The position numbers were made by a program, and so were the translations under genes. This document shows, piece by piece, positions 25,001 through 35,804 of a stretch of 64,000 nt of DNA. The first letter of the stretch is position 1; every line of letters starts with the position of its first letter. The notes under the pieces are model-generated. The model was not told where the DNA came from. It made no database searches and worked only from the letters and a program-made list of their open reading frames with translations. Source of the stretch: Xiphias gladius (taxonomy: Eukaryota; Chordata; Actinopteri; Istiophoriformes; Xiphiidae); the NCBI RefSeq assembly GCF_016859285.1, contig NC_053401.1, positions 6,702,469-6,766,468 on the forward strand, in the 5' to 3' direction.

Positions 25001-26044
25001 GTGTCGTTGGTATCGGAGTGTACTGGTACCCATTGTTCTGGTCATGATGCAGACAGGACCACCTACAGCAAAAAACATAATTCCCTGCTGGTATGCAATG
25101 CATGTGACCAAAGCTGTTAGACAACTTTTACGTCAGATCTGCGCACAGGTGGACAAATTTAGCTCTCCGGAGTCCGTCTCTTCATCATTGAATAGACTGA
25201 GAATGTTTTATTTATAGTAACGTAGCTTTATTTGTGTGTCATGTAGAGACAAGCTGAGAAAACCTGCTGAAAAGTGTTGATGCGGGGCTTCACACAGCAT
25301 CTCATTCATGTCCATGGACCATAACAGTTTTTTAAAAAGACATTTAAAACTTTGAGTTATTAATATTTTCTGTAATTTACAGGCATATATAGACTTTAAA
25401 CGAAAAAGGCAGAAAAACGAGTTGGGATAAAATCATTTTACATGTGGACTGACTGTATTCTAGTTTTATTTCTTACATTTTTTTCTGCAGTAATTGTGTG
25501 TATAAATAGTAAAAACCTATTTTACACCCTTGAAGTGTTCTATAATAATATTTTGAGTGATTATCACTTTTTTATTGGTTCCTGTTTCATTTTTTCTTCT
25601 TTTTTGGCAGTATCCTGGCAGCTCTACGCTTATAGCAGTCAAACTTATAGTTGAGTTTGCGTTGAGAAAAAAAAAAGGATACCTTGCATGTGGAGTAAGG
25701 ACAGTTTAAAAGATGCTAAACAAAGACAAAAATGAATGCATACAAAGTTTGCAAAAATTCTCCACAGGGTTTTCTTGGTTGGTGTGTAAATGGCGGGCCT
25801 CTCTTAAAAGCATTCACACACTAGCAGAGGTGTAATGGAAGTGTGCATGCGTAACAATGTCTGACCCTTTCTGTTCCAGGATTGTCTGAGGGCGTGCCAG
25901 GAACAAATCGAGCGTGTGCTAGCCACCAGCCTGCAGCAGGGCCAGCAGTACCGGCAGGATACCAGGGTCAGAGCAGGCAACAAAGCGAGGGAGCAGCAAG
26001 ACCAGTCCAGCACCCCCACAGATGTACGTGATGTCAACTTATGA
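15706..26044 (+). CDS. ccnd2a: cyclin D2 (G1/S-specific cyclin), 5 coding exons
   Basis: D-type cyclin, the regulatory subunit that activates CDK4/6 in G1 to phosphorylate RB-family proteins in the nucleus. Coding exons: 15706-15900, 16857-17072, 19870-20029, 22903-23051, 25880-26044; lengths 195, 216, 160, 149 and 165 nt, the first four being those I know for vertebrate CCND2. The product is 294 aa (human 289). Seen in the translation: an LxCxE RB-binding motif (LYCLE, residues 3-7); the hydrophobic-patch helix MRRMVAGWM near residue 55; cyclin box with NYLDRFLA (82-89) and FLASKLK (107-113); and a C-terminal [11 protein letters not shown] whose Thr285 matches the human Thr280 phosphodegron. 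All junctions are GT/AG and keep frame, with a split Asp codon between exons 3 and 4. The exon 1 donor (GTTTGT) is weak. The first ATG of the open exon is used. The a-paralogue label rests on synteny with tigar, fgf23 and fgf6; paralogue b is not excluded by sequence alone. Confidence 0.97.
17348..17530 (+). repeat. 'ggctgcaactaa' family repeat in ccnd2a intron 2, forward
   Basis: GGCTGCAACTCACTATTATT, TTCATTATCG, AAATGTCTATAAAATTATGA and CCCAAGGTGACGTCTTCAAA follow the family order. It faces a reverse copy just downstream. Confidence 0.65.
17655..17935 (-). repeat. 'ggctgcaactaa' family repeat in ccnd2a intron 2, reverse
   Basis: Read on the minus strand: GGGGCTGCAACTAACAATTA, CAGTCCAAAACCCAGAGATA, TTCAGTTTACTATCACAGGA, AGCAGAAAATCTTCACATCT, AATCGATTGACAGAAAA-like end blocks. 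With the forward copy at 17348 it forms an inverted pair. Confidence 0.65.
18759..18985. mobile_element. short MITE in ccnd2a intron 2
   Basis: Starts GGTGGACAATTTAATAGAAA and ends GTTCCTAATAAACTGGCAAC. The end's reverse complement resembles the start (degenerate TTTATTAGGAAC inverted termini). The body is GC-moderate with no frame. Confidence 0.55.
21900..22085 (+). repeat. (GT)n/(TATG)n microsatellite in ccnd2a intron 3
   Basis: About 185 bp of interrupted TG dinucleotides with TA and TACG variants. The open frames through it are repeat artefacts. Confidence 0.95.
23660..24290 (+). repeat. satellite of about 160-bp units (4 copies) in ccnd2a intron 4
   Basis: The phrase (A/C)GTGTGCA(G/A)TA followed by GAGCATTTTGAAATTTGAAT and GTACTGTATACAGGTGCTGT recurs at about 23697, 23886, 24048 and 24208, i.e. 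spacings of about 189, 162 and 160 bp. Each unit ends CTCC(A/G)TAGAC and ATAAGCTATAAACT. The copies have diverged. Confidence 0.8.
24460..24490. promoter_or_regulatory. RFX X-box-like site in ccnd2a intron 4
   Basis: GTTGCCATGGCGAC at 24469-24482 matches the palindromic RFX X-box GTTGCCATGGCAAC at 13 of 14 positions. It sits in a GC-rich island (about 24400-24660) within an otherwise AT-rich intron. Function is inferred. Confidence 0.35.
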
Positions 26045-28905
26045 ACTCCCGTCGCAACCTGACTCGCACACCACCCATGCCTGTCTACCAATGAACTAAC
26101 CGGAGCGATCGAGGGGGCATGAGATGCCAGTATCTACGTCAAGTCACTGCATGAGCGATGGTGTGACAATCTATGAACTTTTAGAAATTAAGAAATTTCT
26201 AGTTTTTCTCTTTTTTGCCCCATTCATACCTGGCTGGCTGTACTTTCACCTTTTGTACAGGCCACATTTAATCAAACAAGCTATTTAAAAAAAAAAAAGG
26301 TAAATTCTTGAAAACTTGATAGTGCCTTAGGTTTCCCAGAATGGAAACCTGAATATATTTTCATACTTGAAAAAAAAAAAATAGCATAATTATATGAAAT
26401 ATACATATTTCTTTTGATGCAACCTAGCAAAAATAAATATGATAAATAATGTATATTTAGCTAGCATTAGTTATGTTAATCTTTATCATCTTTAGCAAAC
26501 AGTTATCAATTCACAGTTTTATCGGGGGTTTTTCCTCATCTGAAAATCCATGTAGTAGTGATTGAAATGCTGATAATACAGTACATGGCATTTAAACAAA
26601 GCTGATATCCAGCCAGAGGAGCGCTACTGTAGCTGGCTGCTCTCTCTATCTATCATACTGTGTGCACCTGTAGCACTGCTTACTATTTATGCTGAAAAGT
26701 GCTGGCCAGGAGTGGGCTGGGCCTGCTCACCGAAGAAGGACATGAGGGGGGGTTTGAGCAGTGGCTAATGTCTGAAAGGTTAAGGCAGAAGACAAGGTCA
26801 GTTATTAAGGTCTTGATTTCCCTGCTGAATCCACAGACTAGTACAGTATGTTAACAGGACTGTGTGTACATGTATATGATTTCAGCGAGGCTACATTTAA
26901 ATGTTCCGATTTTGGTGTCGCTCCTACGCGTTAGAGAGCAGTTACAAGTGTTTAGTAGTTAGTTTAGAGGGGGTTTTAGCCTGAGTCAGGTAGTAGTGAT
27001 GTCATGTTACTTGTGAAAAAGGAGATTTGGCAAGTTTTTACTGGTTTGAGGGGAAACGAATGAAGAATGAAGGGGTTCTTGTAAGGTTTTTGGGAAAAGA
27101 TAAGCATGTGGAAAGTTGGGGAAAAAAACGCAAGAAGTCTGGATTGATGAATGATAGCGAAACAACGAGGAAGTTTACTTAAGCTATATGATGTTTCTGC
27201 AGTTACACAATACTTGAGTGACACACAGAAGGAGGAGAAATCCCTGATGATGTCCACGGGATCAGTTTGGGTGTGCCGCAGTTTCTCCTGTTATCAATTA
27301 TACCTTTTAACTTTTTGGAGAGAGGGCGACTTATAACAATATTGATGCACTTTTAAAAACACACTCCTTAAGATTGGTAAGGGGGATGGTGGTTGAGGAG
27401 AGTTCAGTGGGTTGTTAGGGTCAATTATGTTCTTATTTTAGTTTTTCTTTAAGTTATTTTTTTTTTTTTTTTTTTTTCTGGGCTGGATTCCCATGGGGTA
27501 ACGCACGTTGTCTTGAAAGCTACGCCTCGACAGGTGAGGAGACGTAGGATAATCGGTGTTATAGTATAATAGTATAGAAACTACGGAAAGCCAAGTCACA
27601 TGTAGACTTAGATTTTTTTTTTTTTTTTTTTTTGGTTCAAAGCGTTTATTTACTTGAAATTTGTTCATTCATAGCCAAAACCTTCCAATAGTTTTTTTTT
27701 TTTTTCAAAGAGTTACACACAAACTGTGTCCAAAATATTCTTGTTAATGTTTTGCTCTTTTTATGTAAACTGCTCTCTGAACTGAAATTTTAAAACTGCC
27801 ATTTTTGTGACTTCTCTCCAGTTATGGACATGGGTAGGAAGGGGTTTACATAGTGTGAAAGCTTGTATATAACCAATTTCCCCAAGAGCAGAAATGCCAC
27901 AAATCCTCATTACGTTTTAGAAAGAAATAGTTTCTAAATTATATACATGCATGTTGTGCAAAAGCCAAATGTTTTTTTTCCTAAAAATGTGCTTTAAAAA
28001 AGACAAAATGTTTATGCATTTAAAGGTTTTGTGTGTAATTTGTAAGACATAATTCCAAAGTGAGAAAAATAGATTATACACATGATTCTCTTGCTGCTAT
28101 GAAGCTTTTCCTTTCTAGTCTTACACAAAGATGCCTTATTGTGATTCACTTGTGTGCTGCTATATTATGAATTTTGTATACGTAACAAGTCTTCTTTGCT
28201 TTTCTGTTGTATATGTACTGGAGGGAACGTAACACAGTTTGGTGCGGGACTGGAAGTACTTGTGTTTGCCGATCTTTTTGATTAGCATGTTTTATTCTTT
28301 TATTGTTTCATTTGTATCTTTATATTCTATCATATTCTTGCTGCTTCTTTGTAATGTTTGTGTACCTCAGGTTAATTTGGACGGATAGAGCGAGAGCCCA
28401 TCTCATCATTACCTCATCACATTTCACATCACACACGTCGTTTTCACTCTGAATTTGTTGGACGGGTTTCACTTTTTTTTCTGTCTGGATGAGAGGAAGT
28501 ATGGTGCTTCTTCTCTTTAAATAAAAAAAAAAAAATTTCAACCGCCAGATTCCACTGAGCAGTTAAAAGTGCCTATACTTTAAAATAGGTCGTTTCATAC
28601 ATCTGGTGCTAAGTCAAAAACAGCGTATACCGTATGTTATACATGTATCAGAAAGACAAAAAAAAAGGTATATTTTTTTCCTACTTGGAGTTTCATTGGC
28701 ATGTTTTGATCAGTTCATTGGAATAAAGTGGAATATTGTTTAGTTTTGAGGTACCCATTTAGTCAAAGTTTAAACCACGTGAATGTTTTAGCGTTGTTCA
28801 GTGTGGTTGTTATTCCAAACTCCTCTCCCACTGTCCCCATGTGCAACCACACAGTGTACCTCAACAATTTCTCCTCAATAAATTGGCTAAAATCATGTGA
28901 CTTGT
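26045..28905 (+). other. ccnd2a: ccnd2a 3' untranslated region with candidate poly(A) signals and microRNA seed matches
   Basis: No reading frame follows the cyclin D2 stop. AATAAA occurs at 28722-28727 and 28877-28882, the latter followed by a GT-rich stretch (TTGTTTGTTTG) suited to 3' cleavage, giving an inferred 3'UTR of about 2.9 kb; mammalian CCND2 also has a multi-kilobase 3'UTR. Seed complements seen: miR-15/16 type TGCTGCTA at 28092-28099 and 28155-28162 plus TGCTGCT at 28339-28345; let-7 type TACCTCA at 28363-28369 and 28857-28863; miR-17 type GCACTTT at 27347-27353; miR-26 type ACTTGAA at 27652-27658. T- and A-homopolymers occur at 27460-27478, 27612-27632 and 27693-27705. Confidence 0.65.
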
Positions 28906-30180
28906 TTGTTTGTTTTCTTCCTTACAGGGTTTGGTCTCTGCAGATTTAATAATTCTGTTAGATTGGATTGTTTACCTCCCTGTTGCCACCAGAGGGCGAC
29001 GAAACCCCTGAAAACATTTTCTATTTATTACTTTTAGAAACAGAAATATCCAGCTTGAGAAAGACAAAAAAAAGCAGTAGATGGCTAGAAATAATAATAA
29101 AAAAAACAAAAAAGGCATATAAAGCCAGGGGTCATTGGTTCTTGTTTTATCTGTTTGAACATAAATCTTGTAAATATCCACACTGAACATTATAAACATG
29201 CTTTACAGAATAATTGTGCAGTATCTTAAATGATAGTTCTTTGATTTTACTAATTAGATATCTATTAAATTTGTACAAATTCTAAATACTTTCAGATATG
29301 AGTGAAACTTTTGACAACTGAACATACTTAACCTTACTGCCACTATTTGAAATATTACATCCCCTTTTTATTACAAATGATTTAGAACGAGCCAATAATC
29401 AACATGTGATTGTAAACGTTTCTCTAATTTGTCCACGTAAATTAACAGGTATAGTATGTCTACAGACACTTAGATATGCAGATCTTTAATTTACTTGCCA
29501 GATAAATACGTTTTTTTTTTTTTTGCATTGTATATAGTATAAAGTTCTTATTAATCATTCAGGATATAATTTAAGTTTGTCATTTAATGTGTGAAAAAAT
29601 GTTAAAATGAAAGAACTTATTCTAGACCTTGTTGATAAAAGTGACAAAACGGACAAAAACATAATCCAAAATGTATGTGTACATCAGAAATAATAATCGA
29701 GTTACTTTGTCCCTAAGGGGAAACAAAAATGCAATAACATGAACACATTGTATGAATACAAAATGGAAATTGACAAAAAACGAGTAACCGAGTTAAAATA
29801 ATTTAAAAATAAGGTTAATTATAAATTAAAAATATATCGTTAATCATGATGATGATAATAATAATAATAGTTAAGTTCAAGTCAACTCAATAGAAGATAC
29901 AACGAAGTAAAAATTAAAATAAATAAATTATTAACAAAATATAGAGATATACTTCACTAAAACATAAAGTTTTCACATATACTTCTTTGATTTTCATGTA
30001 ATAAAATTTAATTTTGAATTGAGGGAAAAGTGGTTTCTCATTTGATGATCTGCAACATTAATAACAAAATCAGGATATTGATGAATATATAATTAAAGTT
30101 TAGCGATATATAATAATAATCATCCTCATCACCATCATCTTACTCTTAGTATTTGACATTAGTGTTAGTATTACTTTCTT
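28906..30180. other. ccnd2a-tigara spacer, no gene seen
   Basis: Very AT-rich, with AAT/ATAA simple sequence around 29840-29870 and 30100-30140, then an abrupt change to CpG-containing sequence at about 30180 that marks the tigara promoter. Confidence 0.55.
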
Positions 30181-30206
30181 TACGCAGCCCTGCAAAGCGA
30201 TTTGAT

Positions 30207-30222
30207 TTGCGTCATGACGCAA
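30207..30222. promoter_or_regulatory. 16-bp perfect palindrome in tigara promoter (CRE / C/EBP-ATF type)
   Basis: TTGCGTCATGACGCAA reads the same on both strands. Each half contains TGACG/CGTCA, the CRE half-site, fused to TTGC, giving the composite TTGCGTCA recognised by ATF/CREB and C/EBP family bZIP dimers. It lies 64 bp before the tigara start codon, where a core promoter or 5' leader is expected. Binding is inferred, not shown. Confidence 0.55.
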
Positions 30223-30285
30223 GGGGCCACGTCGTATCATCGCGGACGAACCAACCGGGAAGTGTCTCGGGAACCGCTGCTGAGG

Positions 30286-30888
30286 ATGTTTACATTTAGC
30301 TTAACGCTCGTACGACAGTAAGTGATTGTTTACCGCTTTCATTTCCCCTCTATACGTTCAGGGCAGTTGACCAGGAAGGACCTGGTAACGTTAGTGTATT
30401 TGACATCGGCTGTGTGTGCTGCCAGTCGTCAGAGAAGCATGGCGGCCGAACCCGAACCTGAGGCTGAACGGAAACAGGACTCGACTATCTTCAGGCGTGG
30501 ACGGCGTCTGCCGGTCTCCTTAGTTTAGAACGACTACTTTGTTGTCCCCGGTAAAAACAGATTCACACCTTTTAAACTAATTCAATGCCATTGCTATGTT
30601 TTCCCACAGTGGGGAAACACGGTACAACAGGGAAAAGCTGCTGCAAGGTACGTTCACTTCGGAACATTTCCTCTAAACTCGGAAAGCTGCACCTCAGCAT
30701 GAATTCAGCTGCACAGGCCTCGATTAAAAAAATGTGTGTTAGAGCATTGAAACATTCTCACATTGTTACACTTTAAAGGCAAACATTGTACTTTCTGATC
30801 CACTATATTTATTTCACAGCTGAAGTTGTTAGTTACTTTTCAAATCAATATTTAACACACACACACACACACGCACACACACGCACAC

Positions 30889-30926
<38 letters not shown>

Positions 30927-33900
30927 CATATGATACACTTCTAAAATACAGCACATTGTTGCAGATTAAACCAGTGGTTCACGACCTTTTTGGCTTGTGC
31001 CCCCTTATATTAAAAAAAAACAAAAAAAACAAACCAAAACATTCATCTTCAGCGGATCATTTAAATAAATGTCCGAGGCCAAAGAGGATTTATCTTGTGA
31101 CCCTTTGGAGGGGCTCGGCCTGTAGGTTGGACGCCACTTGACTAAACTAAACTAACTGTGTATAAAGTAGTTCAAAGTGGCTCCAACTTACAGCAGTAGA
31201 ATACAGCCTGCACATTGATGCATTAGTATTAACAATCTAATAACGTGATACGTGGTATATATCAGTTCACTCGGGACATTCTGCCAAATGAGTACTTCTA
31301 CTTTTGATACTGTAGGTACATTATTTTATGACAATACTTCCGCAGTTCTTCTTAAATAGGATTTTGAATCCAGGACTTTTACTTGTAATTGTTTTCGATT
31401 GTTGTATTGATACTTATACTTAAGTAAAGAATCCGAGTACTTCTTCCACCACTTCCACCGCTTTGCTGCAGTTTTCACGTTGAGGTGTAGTTTTTTTTTT
31501 TTTTTCTACGTTGATCTGTGCAACTTGCTCTACAGTCCACTCTACAGATACCGTATCCTGACCGCGCAGACTGAAAACACCACCCTCTGTGCTTCTAGGT
31601 CAAGGCGTGGACACTCCCCTGTCAGAGACGGGTGCGCAGCAGGGCGAAGCAGCGGGACGATACCTCAAAGACATCACGTTCAACCGCGTGTTTGCCAGTA
31701 ACTTACAACGGGCTGTGCAGGTAAGACAGACCCGTACAATTTTTGACTCTGGGCAGTGTAGTCGGGGTATTGGGGGGGGAAAAATGACCGTGACAGAAGC
31801 AGCTGACAACTGGGCCATAGCAAGTACCATCTGGATGTCACAAATATTAGGAGACAGTGAAAGAAAAATCACTGCCCTCCTGCCACTGGTTTAACAGATG
31901 CTTTGTTCTGTGTCTGTGTAGTGCTGTTGGTATTTTAAAGAATAAAACTCGTCATACTCTATAAAAGTATTACACAAGTAACAATCAATTGTTTTCTTCT
32001 AATAAAGTATTACCTGTGTATCTAGAGCCCGATATGTCCTTTTCCTCTGTGCCCTAGAGCTCCATTGTTGTCCAAAAAAGAACTGTGGAAAAACTCAACA
32101 ATGAGACACACGGTTACACTGGGTGACACACACCTCAATTTGTTTATGACTTAGTTTCGTCCCGCAGCTGGAAAGGCTCACTACGCTCACTTTCAGCAAT
32201 GTCTGCTGGAAAACTACGGCTCCCGGCTGCTATTCTCTTAAACCTCGTGTCCCCAGTTATGAGATTTCACTTCAGTTTAAGAATTGCACGGTCGGGGTAA
32301 AACAAACAAAAAAAAAAGAATAAAACAGCCTCAAATCTGGATGAACGGAAGACAGCACTGAGTCTTAATTAGTCCAGCTTGATCCAGTCATTTATCTGAT
32401 TTACATTCGTATTTACTGACATCTCAGCATAAAGTGTTTATTTCTACACCACCGTTGTGCGCCAGCCTTACATCAGTGACTTTTTTTTTTTTTTTTTTTT
32501 TTAGTAAAATGATTCCAGACCTGCTAAACGTCCTCCAGCAACACCTCACTCATTTTTTCCTTTTTTAATGAAGAATCACAATCTTAACAAAACCCTCGTG
32601 TGATCATTTGCCTCTATAGCCCTCTGTCATTATGCAGTGATACTAGCAGTACAGGTTAGCGGCGCTCAGGGCCGGTTTCCGTCATCAGTACATTTGTTGC
32701 ATCAGTGACAAAGGATTTTGTCAACATCAACCAACAATTAGTTTATAGGTGGTGCTGAGCACCGAGATACAAAGGAAGCTCTGTGATCGGACCTGAGCAG
32801 AATGACGGTTGCTTTTACTTAAACTGGAACCACAACATTTTATTTTGGAGGTTTCTCAGCACGCCCCAGTGTCACGGTTGGAGCTTCAAAATCTCCACAT
32901 TTGTCTATAAATAGGAGGTAAAGGTGTGTCGCTTGGCTCTTCCTTAGTTGTAAAAAAGAACAAATGCTAAAGTTTTCCATCAGGAACAATTATTTCGGTC
33001 AAACCCATAAAATGTCATTGTTGTTTTCTCCTGCTTGTGAAGAAAAAGTGAGAAACAGGATGCATGTGAATGAGTTCCAGATATGAAATAGTTGTGTGAA
33101 CGCTCATGTCTCTGTGCGCTTTGACTCACCGATGCTGACAATGAATTCATGATATTTCAATTTTTCCCTGGCAGATTCTTTCGTCACTTATAAATACATC
33201 GAGTCAAGTAATTTCCAGATTACATTTCCTCCCGCAGACAGCTGAAATAATTGTGAGGAACAACACTCACTGTTCTGGCATGGAGATGGTTTTGGAGCCA
33301 TTACTCAGAGAGAGGGTAAGCTCTGTTGGCTTTGTACTACGTCCGCATATCGCAGCATTACATGTAGCCGTAGTCGGAGTTTCCTGTCTGAGCTCTCAAA
33401 ACGCGGTTTTGTCGTCCGTGCAGGGTTTCGGCGTCGCTGAGGGGCGTCCCAAAGAGGATCTGAAGAACATGGCCAACGCTGCCGGCCAGTCGTGTGGTGA
33501 CTACACGCCGCCAGGAGGAGAGACTTTAGACCAGGTGAGTCAGACAAAGTCGGGATTCGTCATTTGGATACTCATTTAGTCGCTGTCTGAAAGCTGAAAA
33601 CAGACGCTTGGAACCTCAAGCTCGGCAGCGCCATGCAGTGTTCATTTTGGGACACTGCATTTGAAAACTCAGTTTCTGGATGGATAAGCCTCAATGTAGT
33701 AACTTTTTTTTTTATTCCTGTTTGATAGCAATCATTTATCTTCAAAATGTCAACTTTTCATCACATAAGAAAAACGGCCTCGTGTTAAGCTTTGTGACAG
33801 TGTATATTTTAGGAAATTCAATGGATTTTTAGAGTCTTATATCAGCTTCAAAGGAGCAATTAGCCTCAGTTTATGTGAAGGTTATAAAATCACCAAATGT

Positions 33901-34812
33901 GGAGGTACGTGGTTTTCAGTGGACGCCGACAATGAGTGTTTGCTAATGCCGCTGTTCTAAACGCCGACAATTGTCTCACTAAAAACGGTTGTTTTTCTAC
34001 AAAATGACAGAAAAGAGCTACAAATATCCTTTTTAGAATTTTTCAGACCTTTTCAAATGTCTCGTTATGTTCAGTGAACAGTTCAAAACCCAAAGGTATT
34101 CAATTTGCAATGGGAGACGGTGAAGAAAAGCAGCAAATCCTCTCTGGACCAGCTGCAACCAGCAAACTTTGAGCACTTTTGCTTGGGAGAATAAGAGTTG
34201 CAGATTAATCAGTTAATCATTTCCGCTCCAATTTCCTCATATATAGTCTGTACAACGACAAAAAAATATAAAGAAAAACCTTAGCTGACAGAAAACAGTT
34301 TTTTGACTCCCTGCCATTTGCTGATAGTCGCCGCGGGGTCTCGAACCTGCTGGGGTTGAGGAATCTCTTTGATCTCTCAGCTCTGGATCATGTCACCTTG
34401 CTTCCAGGTGAAGCTGCGATTCAAAAAATTCCTCAAAGTCCTTTTCAAGCAAATGTTGGAGGAACGGGGCTCGTCAGGGCCGGATGCCCCCGCGGGAGCA
34501 TCAGCAGCTGCCTCGGCCATCGCTCCTGGTTCTTCGGCCGACGACGGTCTGCGGGGACTGTCGGTCCACGCTCTGGTCGTGAGCCACGGCGCCTACATCC
34601 GCGTGGCCGTCAGGCACCTTGTAGAGGACCTGAAGTGCTCTCTGCCTCCAGGGGTGAAGATGTCCCAGCTGTCTGCACCCTGCCCGAACACCGGCATCAG
34701 CCGCTTCGTTCTCACTCTGAGCCGGTCCGAGTCCGGCCCCGTCCTCTCCGCTGCCCGATGTGTTTTCACCAACAGAAAGGACCACCTGGAAAACCTCACA
34801 GCTGCCGAATAG
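30286..34812 (+). CDS. tigara: TIGAR, fructose-2,6-bisphosphatase (histidine phosphatase family), 6 coding exons
   Basis: TP53-induced glycolysis and apoptosis regulator. The family removes the 2-phosphate of fructose-2,6-bisphosphate, lowering glycolysis and favouring the pentose phosphate pathway and NADPH; mainly cytosolic. Exons: 30286-30317, 30610-30647, 31599-31720, 33238-33315, 33424-33534, 34408-34812 (32, 38, 122, 78, 111, 405 nt), giving 261 aa (human 270). Exons 1 and 2 are too small to find as isolated reading frames and were placed by splice phase: exon 1 ends in CA, exon 2 starts with T, forming the catalytic His. Visible motifs: phosphohistidine motif LVRHGET with His11, GQGVDTPLSETG, LLRERGFGVAEG with Glu89 and Glu96, TPPGGETLDQV, and the second catalytic histidine in VVSHGAY (His187). 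The Ala/Ser/Gly/Pro-rich segment at about residues 147-172 is a less conserved loop. All junctions are GT/AG. It lies 1.4 kb downstream of ccnd2a, as in human. Confidence 0.97.
30853..30922 (+). repeat. (CA)n microsatellite in tigara intron 2
   Basis: About 35 CA dinucleotides with three regularly spaced GCACACACAC variants. Confidence 0.95.
30971..31139 (+). mobile_element. short relative of the CAGTGGTTC...AACCTT repeat in tigara intron 2
   Basis: Starts CCAGTGGTTCACGACCTTTT, the same terminus as the element ending at 63362, and ends near GGACGCCACTTG. A truncated or short non-autonomous copy, with an A-rich centre. Confidence 0.5.
31139..31456 (+). mobile_element. MITE, GTGGTGGAAAGTAACT family, 5'-truncated, tigara intron 2
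   Basis: Shares the 3' half of the 41943 copy in order: ATAAAGTAGTT, TGATGCATTAGTATTAA, GAGTACTTCTACTTTTGATAC, GGACTTTTACTTGTAAT and the end GAGTACTTCTTCCACCACTT. It directly abuts the preceding CAGTGGTTC element. Confidence 0.65.
34000..34230 (+). repeat. 'ggctgcaactaa' family repeat in tigara intron 5
   Basis: AATGACAGAAAAGAGCTAC, TCAAAACCCAAAGGTATTCA, GAAAAGCAGCAAATCCTCTC, GCACTTTTGCTTGGGAGAAT and a final GATTAATCAGTTAATCATTT follow the family order. Confidence 0.65.
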
Positions 34813-34822
34813 TGTAGAGGAA

Positions 34823-34853
34823 AATAAAAAAAAAGCGTAGGTTTTGTGTGTGC
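34823..34853 (+). terminator. tigara poly(A) signal with GU-rich downstream element
   Basis: AATAAA at 34823-34828, only 10 nt after the stop codon, is followed by a GT-rich run (TTTTGTGTGTG) at 34842-34852. This gives an unusually short predicted 3'UTR of about 25-30 nt. A second AATAAA at 35574-35579 could serve a longer form. Confidence 0.5.
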
Positions 34854-35804
34854 AGTATCTCTACTGTCCGTGCAGATACAAAGTATATCTGACGTGTAAT
34901 GAAACAGTTGTGAACACTAAAGGGAAATAAGGGGAAAAGACCTCAGAGTTACCACAGGTAACTGAATACAACAATGCACAGGGTAAATGATGTTTTCTTA
35001 ATAATCAGTAGTGTGTTACTGTGGATCAGTAGTCGATAATTGTGCAGTACTGTATTATCAAACGATTTCATCATCCTTCCAACTATAGGCCAGTAAGGAC
35101 TCACGTGTCATACTCCATATTTAATATGATATATTTTATTGCCTCTTTTCTCATGTGATACCAAAGTCACACCATTTATTTTATTATTGAACCCTGTCAG
35201 CGTGTGTGGCATTTTTCAAGTTGATGCGTCTCCTGTGTTGCAATTGTGGAGCTGCTCATTTTACCTGTGCAATATAAGATGACAACACTGAATCTTTGTT
35301 GAGTTTCTGTTTAACATAAAAGTTTAATGCATACGTGTACATTACGGAGAGGTTGCACATATCTAAAGATGCTGTGAAACAACATTTGTGAAATCGGGTG
35401 ACGCGTTCGGGTGCTAAATATTCATAGGTGGTTCAGGCTTCTTTATTGTTTTTGCTTTGTTTTGTTTTTTTTAGAGTCACTTTTTTCATCTCTACTGAAC
35501 GCCTGAGCCATGCAGCCCACCGTGGCCTCAATACTTCAAACACAGTGGGATCTATTTATGTTAATGCCTCGAAAATAAAATCGATCTCCCATTGAATACA
35601 AAGGTACTTTTACTATTCTGATGCATAAGAAAATATAACAGGAAATGGGAGGAAGAGTACCTCTTTCTAAATCACTCATTCGTGGTATTTAAACTTTTGG
35701 AGAAAGATTGTGTTTTATTCTGTTTATTGCCACATACTTGAAGGTATAGCTACAGAAGTTTATAGATTGACATCCAACAAACTCTTATACGGTAATCACT
35801 GGTT

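Noticed and set aside
34356-34817. 153-codon frame overlapping tigara exon 6
   Set aside because: Shifted frame over the same GC-rich exon; the tigara frame carries the conserved VVSHGAY and TGISRF blocks.
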